From Chloroflexota bacterium (GTDB lineage Bacteria > Chloroflexota > Dehalococcoidia > Bin125): a DNA stretch of 7,731 bases. Where the stretch lies: contig JAPUIR010000429.1 in the NCBI GenBank assembly GCA_027296805.1, positions 1-7,731 on the forward strand, in the 5' to 3' direction. The position numbers were made by a program, and so were the translations under genes. This document shows, piece after piece, positions 1 to 5,774 of this stretch. The notes under the pieces were generated by a model. That model was not told the origin of the DNA, did no database searches, and was given only the letters and a program-made list of their open reading frames with translations. Numbering within the stretch: the stretch's first letter is position 1; every line of letters starts with the position of its first letter.

Positions 1-883
1 GATCGCCCACTACCGCACCCTTGCCACAGTCCGCCCATTCCGCGCGTCGGATCGTGGCGTTCTCGTGCACGTAGCGCCGGATCTCGGCCTTCGACCAACC
101 CGCGGCCGCGAAGTGCGCCCGCAGCTGCGGCGGCACGATGATCGCGTAGTTGCCGGGCCAGATCGAGTAGTGACGCATGTTCGCTTGGATCTCGGCCACG
201 AAGGTATCGAGGATCTGCTCGGGTTCTGTGGTCCACTCGTTCATGATCTGGCGAGGCGCACCCGCCGCCATCACGGTCACCGCGGAGGTCCGCTCGGCCA
301 CGCCGCGCTCCTCGGCGAGTGGCAGCCAGGGCGAGTTGGCCTCGTCCTCTGCGACGCAGTAGCTGAACTTGCCAGGATGGCCGAGCGTCGAGCGGTCGAT
401 CCCGCCTGGGCGGGCGTCCAGAAGATTGCAGAGGATGAGCCGGATCGCGCGCCCGATCGTGGTGGTCGCGCGATCGCTCGCGGCCAAGGCGTTGAAGGTG
501 CCGCTCATACCCAGGGTTTGGCAGACCGGGCCGTTGACGACGACCAACACAGCGCAGCCGCCGGTGCTGGCGGTGGGGCCGTGTAGCTGGAAGGGCTCCC
601 GCAGCATGGCGGCGAAGGCCGCGACCACCACCGGAAAGTAGGCCGGCAGGCAGCCGGCCATGACCGCGTTGACGGCGAGCTTCTCGGCGGTGATGGCGCG
701 CTCGCGCACGGGCTCGACGCCGACAAGATGATCCGCCTGTAGCGATGCCTCATCGAGGCAGGCCTGTACGGCGTCCGCGGTTGGCGGCACGACGGGCAAG
801 CCGTCGGTCCAACCGCGACTGTGGAAGAGCTCCTGCGCTGCCGCCGGATCATCGACGCTGTAGGACCTCGAGCTGAGAGCCAT
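1..883 (-). CDS. Conserved protein of the 'TDGLPVVPPT' family, function unknown (3' end cut by window)
   Basis: The leftward reading frame stays open for 294 codons from the ATG at 883-881 and runs off the window, so the C-terminus is missing. Landmarks are TDGLPVVPPT (residues 26-35), NAVMAGCLPAYFPVV (72-86), VNGPV (116-120), TIGRAIRLIL (142-151), STLGHPGKFSYC (165-176), AEDEANSPWLPL (178-189) and a WSKAEIRRYVHE stretch near the visible end. These match my memory of a family of roughly 300-350 residues found in actinobacteria, Chloroflexi and environmental proteobacteria. It often lies next to, or is discussed with, short UGSC-type (seleno)proteins; that link is recollection and no UGSC gene is in the window. 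Cysteines at 78, 110, 121, 152 and 176 could be redox or ligand residues, which is speculation. No signal peptide or membrane segment is seen, so it is probably cytoplasmic. An in-frame TGA lies upstream and no other good start was found. It is divergent from the 1051-2234 pair. Confidence 0.85.
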   Translation of the reverse strand, partial: MALSSRSYSVDDPAAAQELFHSRGWTDGLPVVPPTADAVQACLDEASLQADHLVGVEPVRERAITAEKLAVNAVMAGCLPAYFPVVVAAFAAMLREPFQLHGPTASTGGCAVLVVVNGPVCQTLGMSGTFNALAASDRATTTIGRAIRLILCNLLDARPGGIDRSTLGHPGKFSYCVAEDEANSPWLPLAEERGVAERTSAVTVMAAGAPRQIMNEWTTEPEQILDTFVAEIQANMRHYSIWPGNYAIIVPPQLRAHFAAAGWSKAEIRRYVHENATIRRAEWADCGKGAVVGD

Positions 884-890
884 GTCTTGG

Positions 891-920
891 ATGCTAAATC
901 TGGACTCCGTTCGTTGTCCA
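891..920 (-). promoter_or_regulatory. Sigma-70-like promoter for the leftward gene, predicted leaderless
   Basis: Read leftward, TGGACA (920-915) is followed by an 18-nt spacer and TAGCAT (896-891). That is 5/6 and 4/6 matches to the -35 and -10 consensus. Only 7 nt separate the -10 box from the ATG at 883, so transcription would begin at or within a base or two of the start codon. No Shine-Dalgarno sequence is present. The leaderless reading is an inference. Confidence 0.45.
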
Positions 921-941
921 CGTCCGGGTCGGCCGGGATCA

Positions 942-1015
942 GCTCAGACGATGAGCCCCTCACCCAGCGCCGCGCCGCGCGAGCAGACGGGAGTCGCCGA
1001 CCCAACCGATAGAAT
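942..1015 (+). promoter_or_regulatory. Divergent intergenic region with -10-like TAGAAT and a small dyad
   Basis: The 167-bp gap 884-1050 separates two divergent starts. On the plus strand TAGAAT (1010-1015) is a 5/6 match to the -10 consensus and would give a leader of about 29 nt for the gene at 1051. No convincing -35 is seen at 16-18 nt spacing. An inverted repeat, GCTCA (942-946) and TGAGC (952-956) around 5 nt, is a possible operator shared by both promoters. It is weak evidence in GC-rich DNA. Confidence 0.3.
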
Positions 1016-1050
1016 CAGCGTGGAACCAGCGCAACAGGAATCGGACCTTC

Positions 1051-1404
1051 ATGCCCCCTTCGCGACCCGCCAACTCGTCGCGGTCCGGCTCGACCGACAA
1101 GGATTTCCACGTCCACTTTCGCCTCACCTCGTCCAAGCCCATGGCCCCGAAGGTGATCCGCAGCTTGCAGCGAGTCTTGCCCGTCTTCCAGCAACAGCCC
1201 GGCTTCATCGGCTGCAACCTGCTCCATGCCCACGATCGCAAGACGATCGTGCTCCACCTTCGCTGGCGGACCAAGGCCGATCACGAAGCCTGCCAGAAGG
1301 GCGCCGACTTCTCCCCGGTCGCGAAGGACTGGGAGGCGGTCTTCGCCGCCGGTCGAGTCCGCGTTGAGACCTACGACTCCCGCGCCTCGCTCCAGGGGCC
1401 CTAA
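1051..1404 (+). CDS. ABM-like dimeric alpha-beta barrel protein (antibiotic biosynthesis monooxygenase superfamily)
   Basis: This 117-residue protein shows the outline of a ferredoxin-like ABM domain of about 90 residues. The first strand is FHVHFRL (19-25), followed by a helix (32-47), the diagnostic QPGFIGCNLL (49-58), a strand-forming TIVLHLRW (65-72), a second helix KADHEACQKG (75-84) and a last strand RVRVETYD (102-109). Such proteins are small dimers. Some are cofactor-independent oxygenases of quinols or polyketides or haem-degrading enzymes, and many have no known activity. No haem or substrate ligand can be assigned here, so the substrate is unknown. The first 15 residues (Pro/Ser/Arg-rich) lie outside the fold. 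The start rests on a weak AGGA at 1036-1039; an internal ATG at 1141 would delete the first strand and is unlikely. The methyltransferase begins 17 nt after the stop, so the two are probably co-transcribed. Confidence 0.75.
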   Translation: MPPSRPANSSRSGSTDKDFHVHFRLTSSKPMAPKVIRSLQRVLPVFQQQPGFIGCNLLHAHDRKTIVLHLRWRTKADHEACQKGADFSPVAKDWEAVFAAGRVRVETYDSRASLQGP

Positions 1405-1421
1405 GGCATGATGCTTCGCCC

Positions 1422-2234
1422 ATGACCGAGTCCGACAGCGTCTTCAGCGGTTCAATCCCCGAGATCTACGATACCTACTTGGTGCCCCTAATCTTCGAGA
1501 GCTTCGCGGAGGATCTCGCCGAGCGTGTGGCGGCGCTCTCTCCGAAGTCTGTCTTGGAGACCGCCGCCGGCAGCGGCGTGGTCACCCGTGCGCTCGCGCC
1601 GCGGATCAGGTCCGCGGAGCGCTACGTGGTCACCGACCTAAATCCGGAGATGCTCAATCATGCGTCGGGTGAACAGGATCCGCAGCACCGCATCGCCTGG
1701 CGGCAGGCCGATGCCCTGGAGCTCCCCTTCGACGACGACTCCTTCGACGCGGTCTGTTGCCAGTTTGGGGTGATGTTTTTCCCGGACCGCGTGGCGGGAT
1801 ATGCGGAGGCGCGGCGGGTACTGAAGCCCGGCGGTCGATTCGTGTTCAACGTCTGGGACCGCATCGAGGCGAATGAGTTCGCCAAGCTCGTGCACGATGC
1901 GGCCGCGGAGACCTTCCCCGACGATCCGCCGCAGTTTCTCGCTCGGACCCCGTACGGCTACCACGACCTCGCGATCGTCGAACAGGAGTTGCGCGAGGCA
2001 AACTTCACCCAGGTCTCTGTCGTCACGGTGCAGGAGACGAGCCGCGCTCCTTCTCCTCGACACCCGGCGGTCGCCTTGTGCCATGGCACGCCGCTGCGGA
2101 ACGAGATTGAGCTGCGAGGCGAGAACGGTTTAGATGTCGTGACCGATCGAGCGACGGAGGCGATCGCGAGGCGATACGGCGCTGGTCACGTCGCGGGAAG
2201 AATCCAAGCTCACGTCATCGTGGCTGCGCCTTAG
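1422..2234 (+). CDS. Class I SAM-dependent methyltransferase (Methyltransf_11/25 type)
   Basis: This 270-residue soluble protein transfers a methyl group from S-adenosylmethionine; the acceptor is unknown. The Rossmann core is clear: glycine-rich motif I ETAAGSGVVT (46-55), acidic D72 at the end of strand 2 (VVTDLNPEML) for the ribose hydroxyls, D97 in QADALELPF for the adenine-side loop, DSFDAVCCQFGVMFFPD (106-122) as motif IV, and RVLKPGGRFVFNVWD (132-146) as post-I. The C-terminal region has PSPRHPAVALCHGTPLRNEIE and ends EAIARRYG...IQAHVIVAAP, which I recall from a recurrent subfamily of SAM methyltransferases. Length and motif spacing are normal, so it looks intact. AAGG at 1403-1406, overlapping the previous stop, is the only candidate ribosome site and is rather far (15 nt) from the ATG. 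ATGs at 1408 and 1411 are out of frame. The gene pairs with the ABM protein upstream, suggesting a small-molecule tailoring pair; that is inference. Confidence 0.92.
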   Translation: MTESDSVFSGSIPEIYDTYLVPLIFESFAEDLAERVAALSPKSVLETAAGSGVVTRALAPRIRSAERYVVTDLNPEMLNHASGEQDPQHRIAWRQADALELPFDDDSFDAVCCQFGVMFFPDRVAGYAEARRVLKPGGRFVFNVWDRIEANEFAKLVHDAAAETFPDDPPQFLARTPYGYHDLAIVEQELREANFTQVSVVTVQETSRAPSPRHPAVALCHGTPLRNEIELRGENGLDVVTDRATEAIARRYGAGHVAGRIQAHVIVAAP

Positions 2235-2320
2235 CTCTGCCGTGACGGACCTCCGAGAACGCCGCGCATCTCAGCGTTATCTGGAGACCCGACATCGTTT
2301 CATCTGCACAGGCTCCCCTG

Positions 2321-2491
2321 CGCTAGCCTGCGGCCCGTTCGCTCCGGGACCACCGCCGGTGCCGCCGAAGCCGGCCATGCATTCCTCGAGAAACGGACGC
2401 CCGTTTTCGAGGGCCGCTAGCCCGGCGGTTCGCTTCGCACCGTCGAACGGCTCGCAGCCGCTCGCTGCCGCCAAAGCCTCACGCTAGCCTG
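2321..2491 (+). repeat. Interspersed CGCTAGCC(T)G element, three copies
   Basis: CGCTAGCCTG occurs at 2321-2330 and 2482-2491, with a one-mismatch copy CGCTAGCCCG at 2415-2424. The last copy lies 36 bp before the crotonase ATG at 2528. The contained TAGCCT could serve as a -10 hexamer in high-GC DNA, but no good -35 is seen. A similar GCTAGCCT is found on the minus strand at 5485-5478, upstream of the surface-protein gene. Confidence 0.4.
2384..2412. other. Strong stem-loop (12 bp, one bulge, 4-nt loop)
   Basis: CCTCGAGAAACGG (2384-2396) pairs with CCGTTTTCGAGG (2401-2412). This gives 12 base pairs with a single bulged G at 2390 and loop ACGC. It lies 150 nt after the methyltransferase stop and 116 nt before the next start. 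No U-run follows on either side, so it is not a classical intrinsic terminator. It could be an mRNA 3'-end stabiliser, a Rho-associated end, or part of a small RNA. Confidence 0.6.
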
Positions 2492-2527
2492 AGCCGAACA
2501 GCGCCCAAACCAGCGAGCAGGCCCCTC

Positions 2528-3367
2528 ATGTATGAGCAGATCATCCTCGAGATCGAGGACCCCGTCGCGACGATCACCCTCAACCGCCCCGAGAAGCTGA
2601 ACACGCTCACCGATCGCATGCGCCAGGAGTTGCGCCACGCGGTCGCGACCGCTGAAGCGTCGAGCGAGGTGGTGGGGATCATCATCACCGGCGCCGGGCG
2701 GGGCTTCTCCGCCGGTGCGGACATGGGGGAGTTGGGCAAGATCCAGGAAGCGGGAGAGATCGCGGCGGGACGTGGACCCGAGGCGGTCCCTCCAAGCACG
2801 CCCGGCGACCCCGCCCTCGACTACGATCTCTCGGGCGGCATCACCTATTTTCTCCAGGTGCGCAAGCCCGTGATCGCCGCACTCAACGGAGCCTGTGCGG
2901 GGCTCGGCTTCTCGATGGCGATGTTCTGCGACCTTCGTTTCGCCTCTGACCGTGCCTCGATCGTCCCGGCCTATGCGAAGCTCGGTCTGGTGGCGGAGCA
3001 TGGCACGAGCTGGATCGTGCCGCGCGTCGTCGGTCCCGCTCGGGCCCTGGACCTGCTCTGGCGTAGCGAGCGGATCGAGCCCCAGGAGGCCCTGGCCCTG
3101 GGCCTGATCGATCGCGTTTTCGAGCACGACGCCTTACTCGACGAGACCAAGGCCTACCTCCGGCATCTCGCCGAGACCGTATCGCCCACCTCGTTGATGC
3201 GCATGAAACAGCAGATTTACCGCCATCCCGCGCTCACCCTGCGCGAGGCCATGGCCGAGACGGAAGAGCTGATGGCGGAGTCCGTCAGGGGTCCGGATTT
3301 CCAAGAGGGGATCGCGGCCTTCGGCGAGAAACGCGCGGCGGTCTTCCGAAGGCTCGAGTTGAGCTGA
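2528..3367 (+). CDS. Crotonase-family enoyl-CoA hydratase/isomerase
   Basis: This 279-residue, probably cytoplasmic enzyme acts on acyl-CoA thioesters. The crotonase fold is evident: ITLNRPEKLNTLT (16-28), the first oxyanion-hole segment GRGFSAGADM (57-66), the second segment KPVIAALNGACAGLG (113-127), CDLRFAS (134-140), and KLGLVAEHGTSWIVPRVVG (151-169). The positions of rat mitochondrial hydratase catalytic Glu144 and Glu164 are Ser129 and Tyr149 here, so classical water addition is unlikely. Glu157, in AEHG where many relatives have PDGG, is the probable catalytic acid/base, as in isomerase-type members. A double-bond isomerase in fatty-acid or aromatic acyl-CoA degradation is therefore likelier than a hydratase; this is inference. 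The insertion at residues 70-100 is Gly/Pro-rich. I recall 'AEHG' relatives in mycobacteria annotated generically as enoyl-CoA hydratase. The ribosome site is weak (GCAGG, 6 nt before ATG). It is a single gene, tail to tail with the next. Confidence 0.93.
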   Translation: MYEQIILEIEDPVATITLNRPEKLNTLTDRMRQELRHAVATAEASSEVVGIIITGAGRGFSAGADMGELGKIQEAGEIAAGRGPEAVPPSTPGDPALDYDLSGGITYFLQVRKPVIAALNGACAGLGFSMAMFCDLRFASDRASIVPAYAKLGLVAEHGTSWIVPRVVGPARALDLLWRSERIEPQEALALGLIDRVFEHDALLDETKAYLRHLAETVSPTSLMRMKQQIYRHPALTLREAMAETEELMAESVRGPDFQEGIAAFGEKRAAVFRRLELS

Positions 3368-3377
3368 GGAGTTGAGC
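3356..3377 (+). repeat. Short tandem repeat across the crotonase stop codon
   Basis: GAGTTGAGC occurs at 3356-3364 and again at 3369-3377, a 13-bp period in which the TGA stop (3365-3367) lies between copies. It is probably a small slippage duplication with no assigned role. Confidence 0.5.
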
Positions 3378-3388
3378 CTCGTCGCCTT

Positions 3389-3412
3389 CCTCGCGGCAGT
3401 CTTTGGGCGAGG
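3389..3412. terminator. Possible weak bidirectional hairpin between convergent genes
   Basis: CCTCGC (3389-3394) and GCGAGG (3407-3412) form a 6-bp stem with a 12-nt loop in the 63-bp gap between convergent stop codons. No T-run follows on either strand. It is placed where a shared transcription end is expected, but the stem is modest. Confidence 0.25.
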
Positions 3413-3430
3413 ATCGGCTGGGCGTCGGCC

Positions 3431-5410
3431 TCAGGGGCTCGGCTGGCGCCAGACCGTCGGAGCGCTGACTTCGATCCAAACTCCCTCCCCAAAGCGCAAC
3501 TGGGTTGCCGTGTTCAGGATGGACAATGCCTGAGGGTCGAACCGAAGGAACCTTTGGCGCGTTTCATCCCAGGTGAACAAAACGACCAGCCGATTGCCGA
3601 TCTCCCGCACGGCTTCCTCAACCGATGCCCCGTCAGGCCCCGACCAGGTCACCAGGTTGAAGCCCGTGTTGAGCGACACATTCCTGGACGACGTGATCAG
3701 CGGCTGGGGCCAGTCGATTTCACCCAGCCGCGAGCGCAGGATCCAGACCCCGTCTCCCTGCTTCAACTCGGTGAGGCTGTTCAGAATGGGCGGCGCCTCG
3801 GGGTCGAAGCGCAGGAATCTCTGCGATTGACTGTCCCAGGTGAAGAGAACCTCGAACTCCCCTTCGATCAGAGCCGTGGCGTCCGCCGCGCTGGCCGTCG
3901 TGTCCGTCCAGCCGACCAAGTTCCAGCCTCGCACCAAGGGGAAGACGGGCAGGATCTCCTCGTAGGCGCCGATATCGCAGACCTCTCCCAGGATCCGCAG
4001 GAAGCCACGCTGATCACGTTCCGGACAGGCCGCTTGATCTCCGGCATCCAGAGCGGGGCTGCTTGTGATCAGGACGTGCGTCGGCGTCGGACCCCCATTG
4101 AGCGCCAGCGGGCCCAGGCGCGCGTCGACTGCGGAGAGATCGCCCGGCTGATCGAAACCGCAGCTGCCATCACTGTCGAGATTGTTGCCAAGCGAGGTGA
4201 CCGGCCGACTGCAGTCCCCGCCAATGTTGCCGGCCACGATCGTATTTTGCAGGCTCGGACTCACCAGAAACGCGACTGACAGCGCGCTTCCCCCGGGGTT
4301 CGATGAGTTCTGGGCGATCGTCGTGTTGAGGATCACGAGTCTGCCGCCCTCGTGGAAGATCGCGCCGCCTCGAAGTTCGGCCACATTGCTGCTCAACGTG
4401 ACATTGACCAGGGAGATCACGCCCCGGTCCAGCCAGAGCGCTGCGCCCTGGCCTGAGGAGGTGTTGCGGATCAACGCGCTGCTGTCGAGGTCAAGGCGGC
4501 CATCTTCGGAGTCCCAGAAGACGCCTGCGCCGTGGCCACCGCTGTTTTCCTCAACCGTCGATCGGGCGATCATGGCGACCATCTCTGGGGACCGGAGCAC
4601 CGCGCCACCGCCCGAATCGACAGCCGTGTTGAGGCGCACGTCGCTGTCGACAAGGCTGAACTCGGTAACCGCGGTTCGGAGATGAAAGCCACCCCCCTCC
4701 GTGCCAGCATCGTTCCCTTCAATGAGACTGCCCTCGATCGCGACGCTGCCGCTGACGGCCGCTACGCCACCGCCGCGGCGCGCGGAGCTGTTGGCCACAA
4801 TCTCTGTGTCGCTCAGGGACAATGCTTCACCGGCCGTGAAAATCCCACCGCCGTTCGCGGCGCTATTGCCGGTCACGATGACATCGATCAGTTGGAGATC
4901 GACGCCAGCGTCGGCGCGAATGCCGCCGCCGTCGGAGAGACTCACGCCACCTTGAATGGTCACGCCCTCGATGGTCACGGAGATCGAGGCGGCCGCGACA
5001 GCCTGGAGGTGGAGAACGCGCTCGATGCCACCACCGTCGATGACCGTGTCGCCGGATCCAACTCCCCTCAGCACTAGGTCATCCTGGACGTCCAGATCTC
5101 CGGTGTCGGCGTCCGTGAAGGGGGAGCTGGTGATCTCGAGTCTGTAGGTTCCGGCTTGAAGCAGGATGACGTTGGGACCCTCGAGCGCGTTGGCTTCTTG
5201 GGTGGCCGCTCGCAGCGTGCAGGTCTGCGACTCCGTCCTGCACTGACCGTCTCCCGGATTGGTATCCACCTCGTCGAAGATGCTCGTGACCAGAAACGGC
5301 GGCGGCTCCGCCTGAGCGTGGAGCGGGAGCCCGGGCGCTCGAACGATGACGAGGCTGGTGACAACGAGAAGAAGCGCGGCGCTTCCAGCGACAATCCTTC
5401 GGCTTCGCAA
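3431..5410 (-). CDS. Secreted CSLREA / right-handed beta-helix surface protein with two C-terminal GWNLV repeats
   Basis: The 659-residue protein starts at a TTG (5410-5408) preceded by a near-perfect Shine-Dalgarno GAGGAGGG with about 7 nt spacing. Residues 1-34 are a Sec signal peptide: RSRR, hydrophobic 11-23, likely cleavage after HAQA. Next comes a CSLREA-type domain: FLVTSIFDEVDTNPGDG (39-55), C57, and CTLRAATQEAN (64-74). Residues about 110-400 are a parallel beta-helix with some nine rungs marked by N-x(n)-GGG/GGA motifs, such as GNSAANGGGI, ANSSARRGGGV and SSNVAELRGGAI, resembling polymorphic outer-membrane repeats. LGPLALNGGPTPTHVL, then SPALDAGD and CDIGAYE (478-484), is the 'choice-of-anchor Q' segment. 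The tail is two ~83-residue repeats (489-571, 576-659). There is no membrane helix, LPXTG or PEP-CTERM. Family members are extracellular and often adhesive or glycan-associated; the function here is unknown. It is divergent from the patatin gene. Confidence 0.92.
   Translation of the reverse strand: MRSRRIVAGSAALLLVVTSLVIVRAPGLPLHAQAEPPPFLVTSIFDEVDTNPGDGQCRTESQTCTLRAATQEANALEGPNVILLQAGTYRLEITSSPFTDADTGDLDVQDDLVLRGVGSGDTVIDGGGIERVLHLQAVAAASISVTIEGVTIQGGVSLSDGGGIRADAGVDLQLIDVIVTGNSAANGGGIFTAGEALSLSDTEIVANSSARRGGGVAAVSGSVAIEGSLIEGNDAGTEGGGFHLRTAVTEFSLVDSDVRLNTAVDSGGGAVLRSPEMVAMIARSTVEENSGGHGAGVFWDSEDGRLDLDSSALIRNTSSGQGAALWLDRGVISLVNVTLSSNVAELRGGAIFHEGGRLVILNTTIAQNSSNPGGSALSVAFLVSPSLQNTIVAGNIGGDCSRPVTSLGNNLDSDGSCGFDQPGDLSAVDARLGPLALNGGPTPTHVLITSSPALDAGDQAACPERDQRGFLRILGEVCDIGAYEEILPVFPLVRGWNLVGWTDTTASAADATALIEGEFEVLFTWDSQSQRFLRFDPEAPPILNSLTELKQGDGVWILRSRLGEIDWPQPLITSSRNVSLNTGFNLVTWSGPDGASVEEAVREIGNRLVVLFTWDETRQRFLRFDPQALSILNTATQLRFGEGVWIEVSAPTVWRQPSP
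3434..3946 (-). repeat. Two tandem GWNLV-type protein repeats at the C-terminus
   Basis: Residues 489-571 and 576-659 of the surface protein are diverged copies of one module. Shared positions are RGWNLVGWT against TGFNLVTWS, VLFTWDSQSQRFLRFDP against VLFTWDETRQRFLRFDP, ILN then L..G.GVWI, and a closing WPQP or WRQP. The DNA copies are well diverged, so the duplication is old. I recall similar 'GWNLVGWTG' modules at the ends of secreted proteins in environmental bacteria, including Chloroflexota, without a proven role. Confidence 0.85.
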
Positions 5411-5417
5411 GGTCGTT

Positions 5418-5425
5418 CCCTCCTC
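5418..5425 (-). promoter_or_regulatory. Shine-Dalgarno site fixing the TTG start
   Basis: Read leftward, GAGGAGGG sits 7 nt before the TTG at 5410-5408. It is the strongest ribosome site in the window and explains translation from a non-ATG start directly before the basic end of the signal peptide. Confidence 0.8.
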
Positions 5426-5463
5426 TGGCCAAGTTCGTTCCGGCAGGAAGTGTGTCTGGCCAA
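5424..5463 (-). promoter_or_regulatory. Tripartite dyad array before the surface-protein gene
   Basis: The 9-mer TCTGGCCAA is repeated at 5424-5432 and 5455-5463, 31 bp apart (about three DNA turns), each copy holding the palindrome TGGCCA. Midway lies another dyad, TTCC-GGCA-GGAA (5438-5449). The three centres are 15 and 16 bp apart. It is a candidate operator array in the 5' leader; the binding protein is unknown. Confidence 0.35.
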
Positions 5464-5477
5464 CGCGATCCGGCTGG

Positions 5478-5513
5478 AGGCTAGCACGCTACCTGGACTG
5501 GTAGTCGGGGCAA
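5478..5513 (-). promoter_or_regulatory. Weak promoter candidate for the surface-protein gene
   Basis: Read leftward, TTGCCC (5513-5508), a 16-nt spacer and TAGCGT (5491-5486) form a plausible but poor sigma-70 site. It overlaps the alternative -10-like TAGCCT (5483-5478), which is part of the GCTAGCC element also seen before the crotonase gene. The predicted leader is about 65-75 nt. Confidence 0.25.
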
Positions 5514-5531
5514 GGGGCAGGACGGGACCGC

Positions 5532-5608
5532 CCCGCTCGTGCGGGTTGGGTGGGACGGGTTCCACGAACCTTGCAACCGGAGCAAACGCCCGCCTCTACG
5601 CGGAGGCG
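5532..5608. other. Cluster of three small perfect hairpins
   Basis: Three consecutive perfect stems are present: CCCGC-TCGT-GCGGG (5532-5545), GGTTC-CAC-GAACC (5558-5570) and CGCCTC-TACGCG-GAGGCG (5591-5608). They lie in the non-coding region between divergent genes. They do not fold as a tRNA, and no known RNA family was recognised. They may be chance in GC-rich DNA. Confidence 0.3.
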
Positions 5609-5774
5609 TCCGCCGAGTGGTGATGACCGCGCGCTTGCGAGAGCCACGGCTGGCCGTACAGCGCCCTAGACGTTTCTCGATTCACCCGTCGCCGGTTCGT
5701 CATGCGAACACACCATAACGAACACAGAGATCCGATGCGGCTCCGTTCAACGCCGTCCAGAAACTATCTCGCTC

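Larger units (their letters stand above)
2235..2527. other. Non-coding stretch between methyltransferase and crotonase genes
   Basis: These 293 bases separate two rightward genes. Short open frames exist on both strands (plus from GTG 2242, minus 2474-2277). They have no recognisable motifs, are Pro/Ala/Arg- or Gly-rich as random GC-rich DNA gives, and overlap the hairpin at 2384-2412, so I do not call them genes. The stretch holds that hairpin, three copies of a CGCTAGCC-type element, and presumably the crotonase promoter. A longer-range pairing of ACCGCCGG (2352-2359) with CCGGCGGT (2422-2429) would enclose the hairpin. Confidence 0.6.

Noticed and set aside
65..586. Plus-strand open frame of 173 codons at the left end
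   Set aside because: It lies opposite the partial leftward gene, whose translation has clear family motifs. This frame is Arg/Gly/His-rich with no motif.
505..1005. Minus-strand open frame of 166 codons
   Set aside because: It is in another frame of the same strand as the real leftward gene and has low-complexity Ser/Pro/Arg content. It is a frame shadow.
2268..2284. GCGTTAT sequence resembling an integron attC core
   Set aside because: It does not match the RRRY part of the core, and no paired site or gene cassette is present.
2242..2487. Small open frames on both strands in the gap before the crotonase gene
   Set aside because: No ribosome site, no conserved motif, and composition as expected by chance. 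The similarity of the two translations comes from the hairpin palindrome.
2417..3127. Minus-strand open frame of 236 codons opposite the crotonase gene
   Set aside because: An antisense shadow of a strongly recognisable gene; Arg/Asp/Gly-rich and motif-free.
3554..4279. Plus-strand open frame of 241 codons opposite the surface-protein gene
   Set aside because: The opposite strand encodes a coherent signal-peptide to repeat architecture. This frame has no domain and no good start.
5555..5575. GGTTCCACGAACC resembling a tRNA T-arm
   Set aside because: The loop is 3 nt instead of 7, and no acceptor, D-arm or anticodon stem can be fitted around it.
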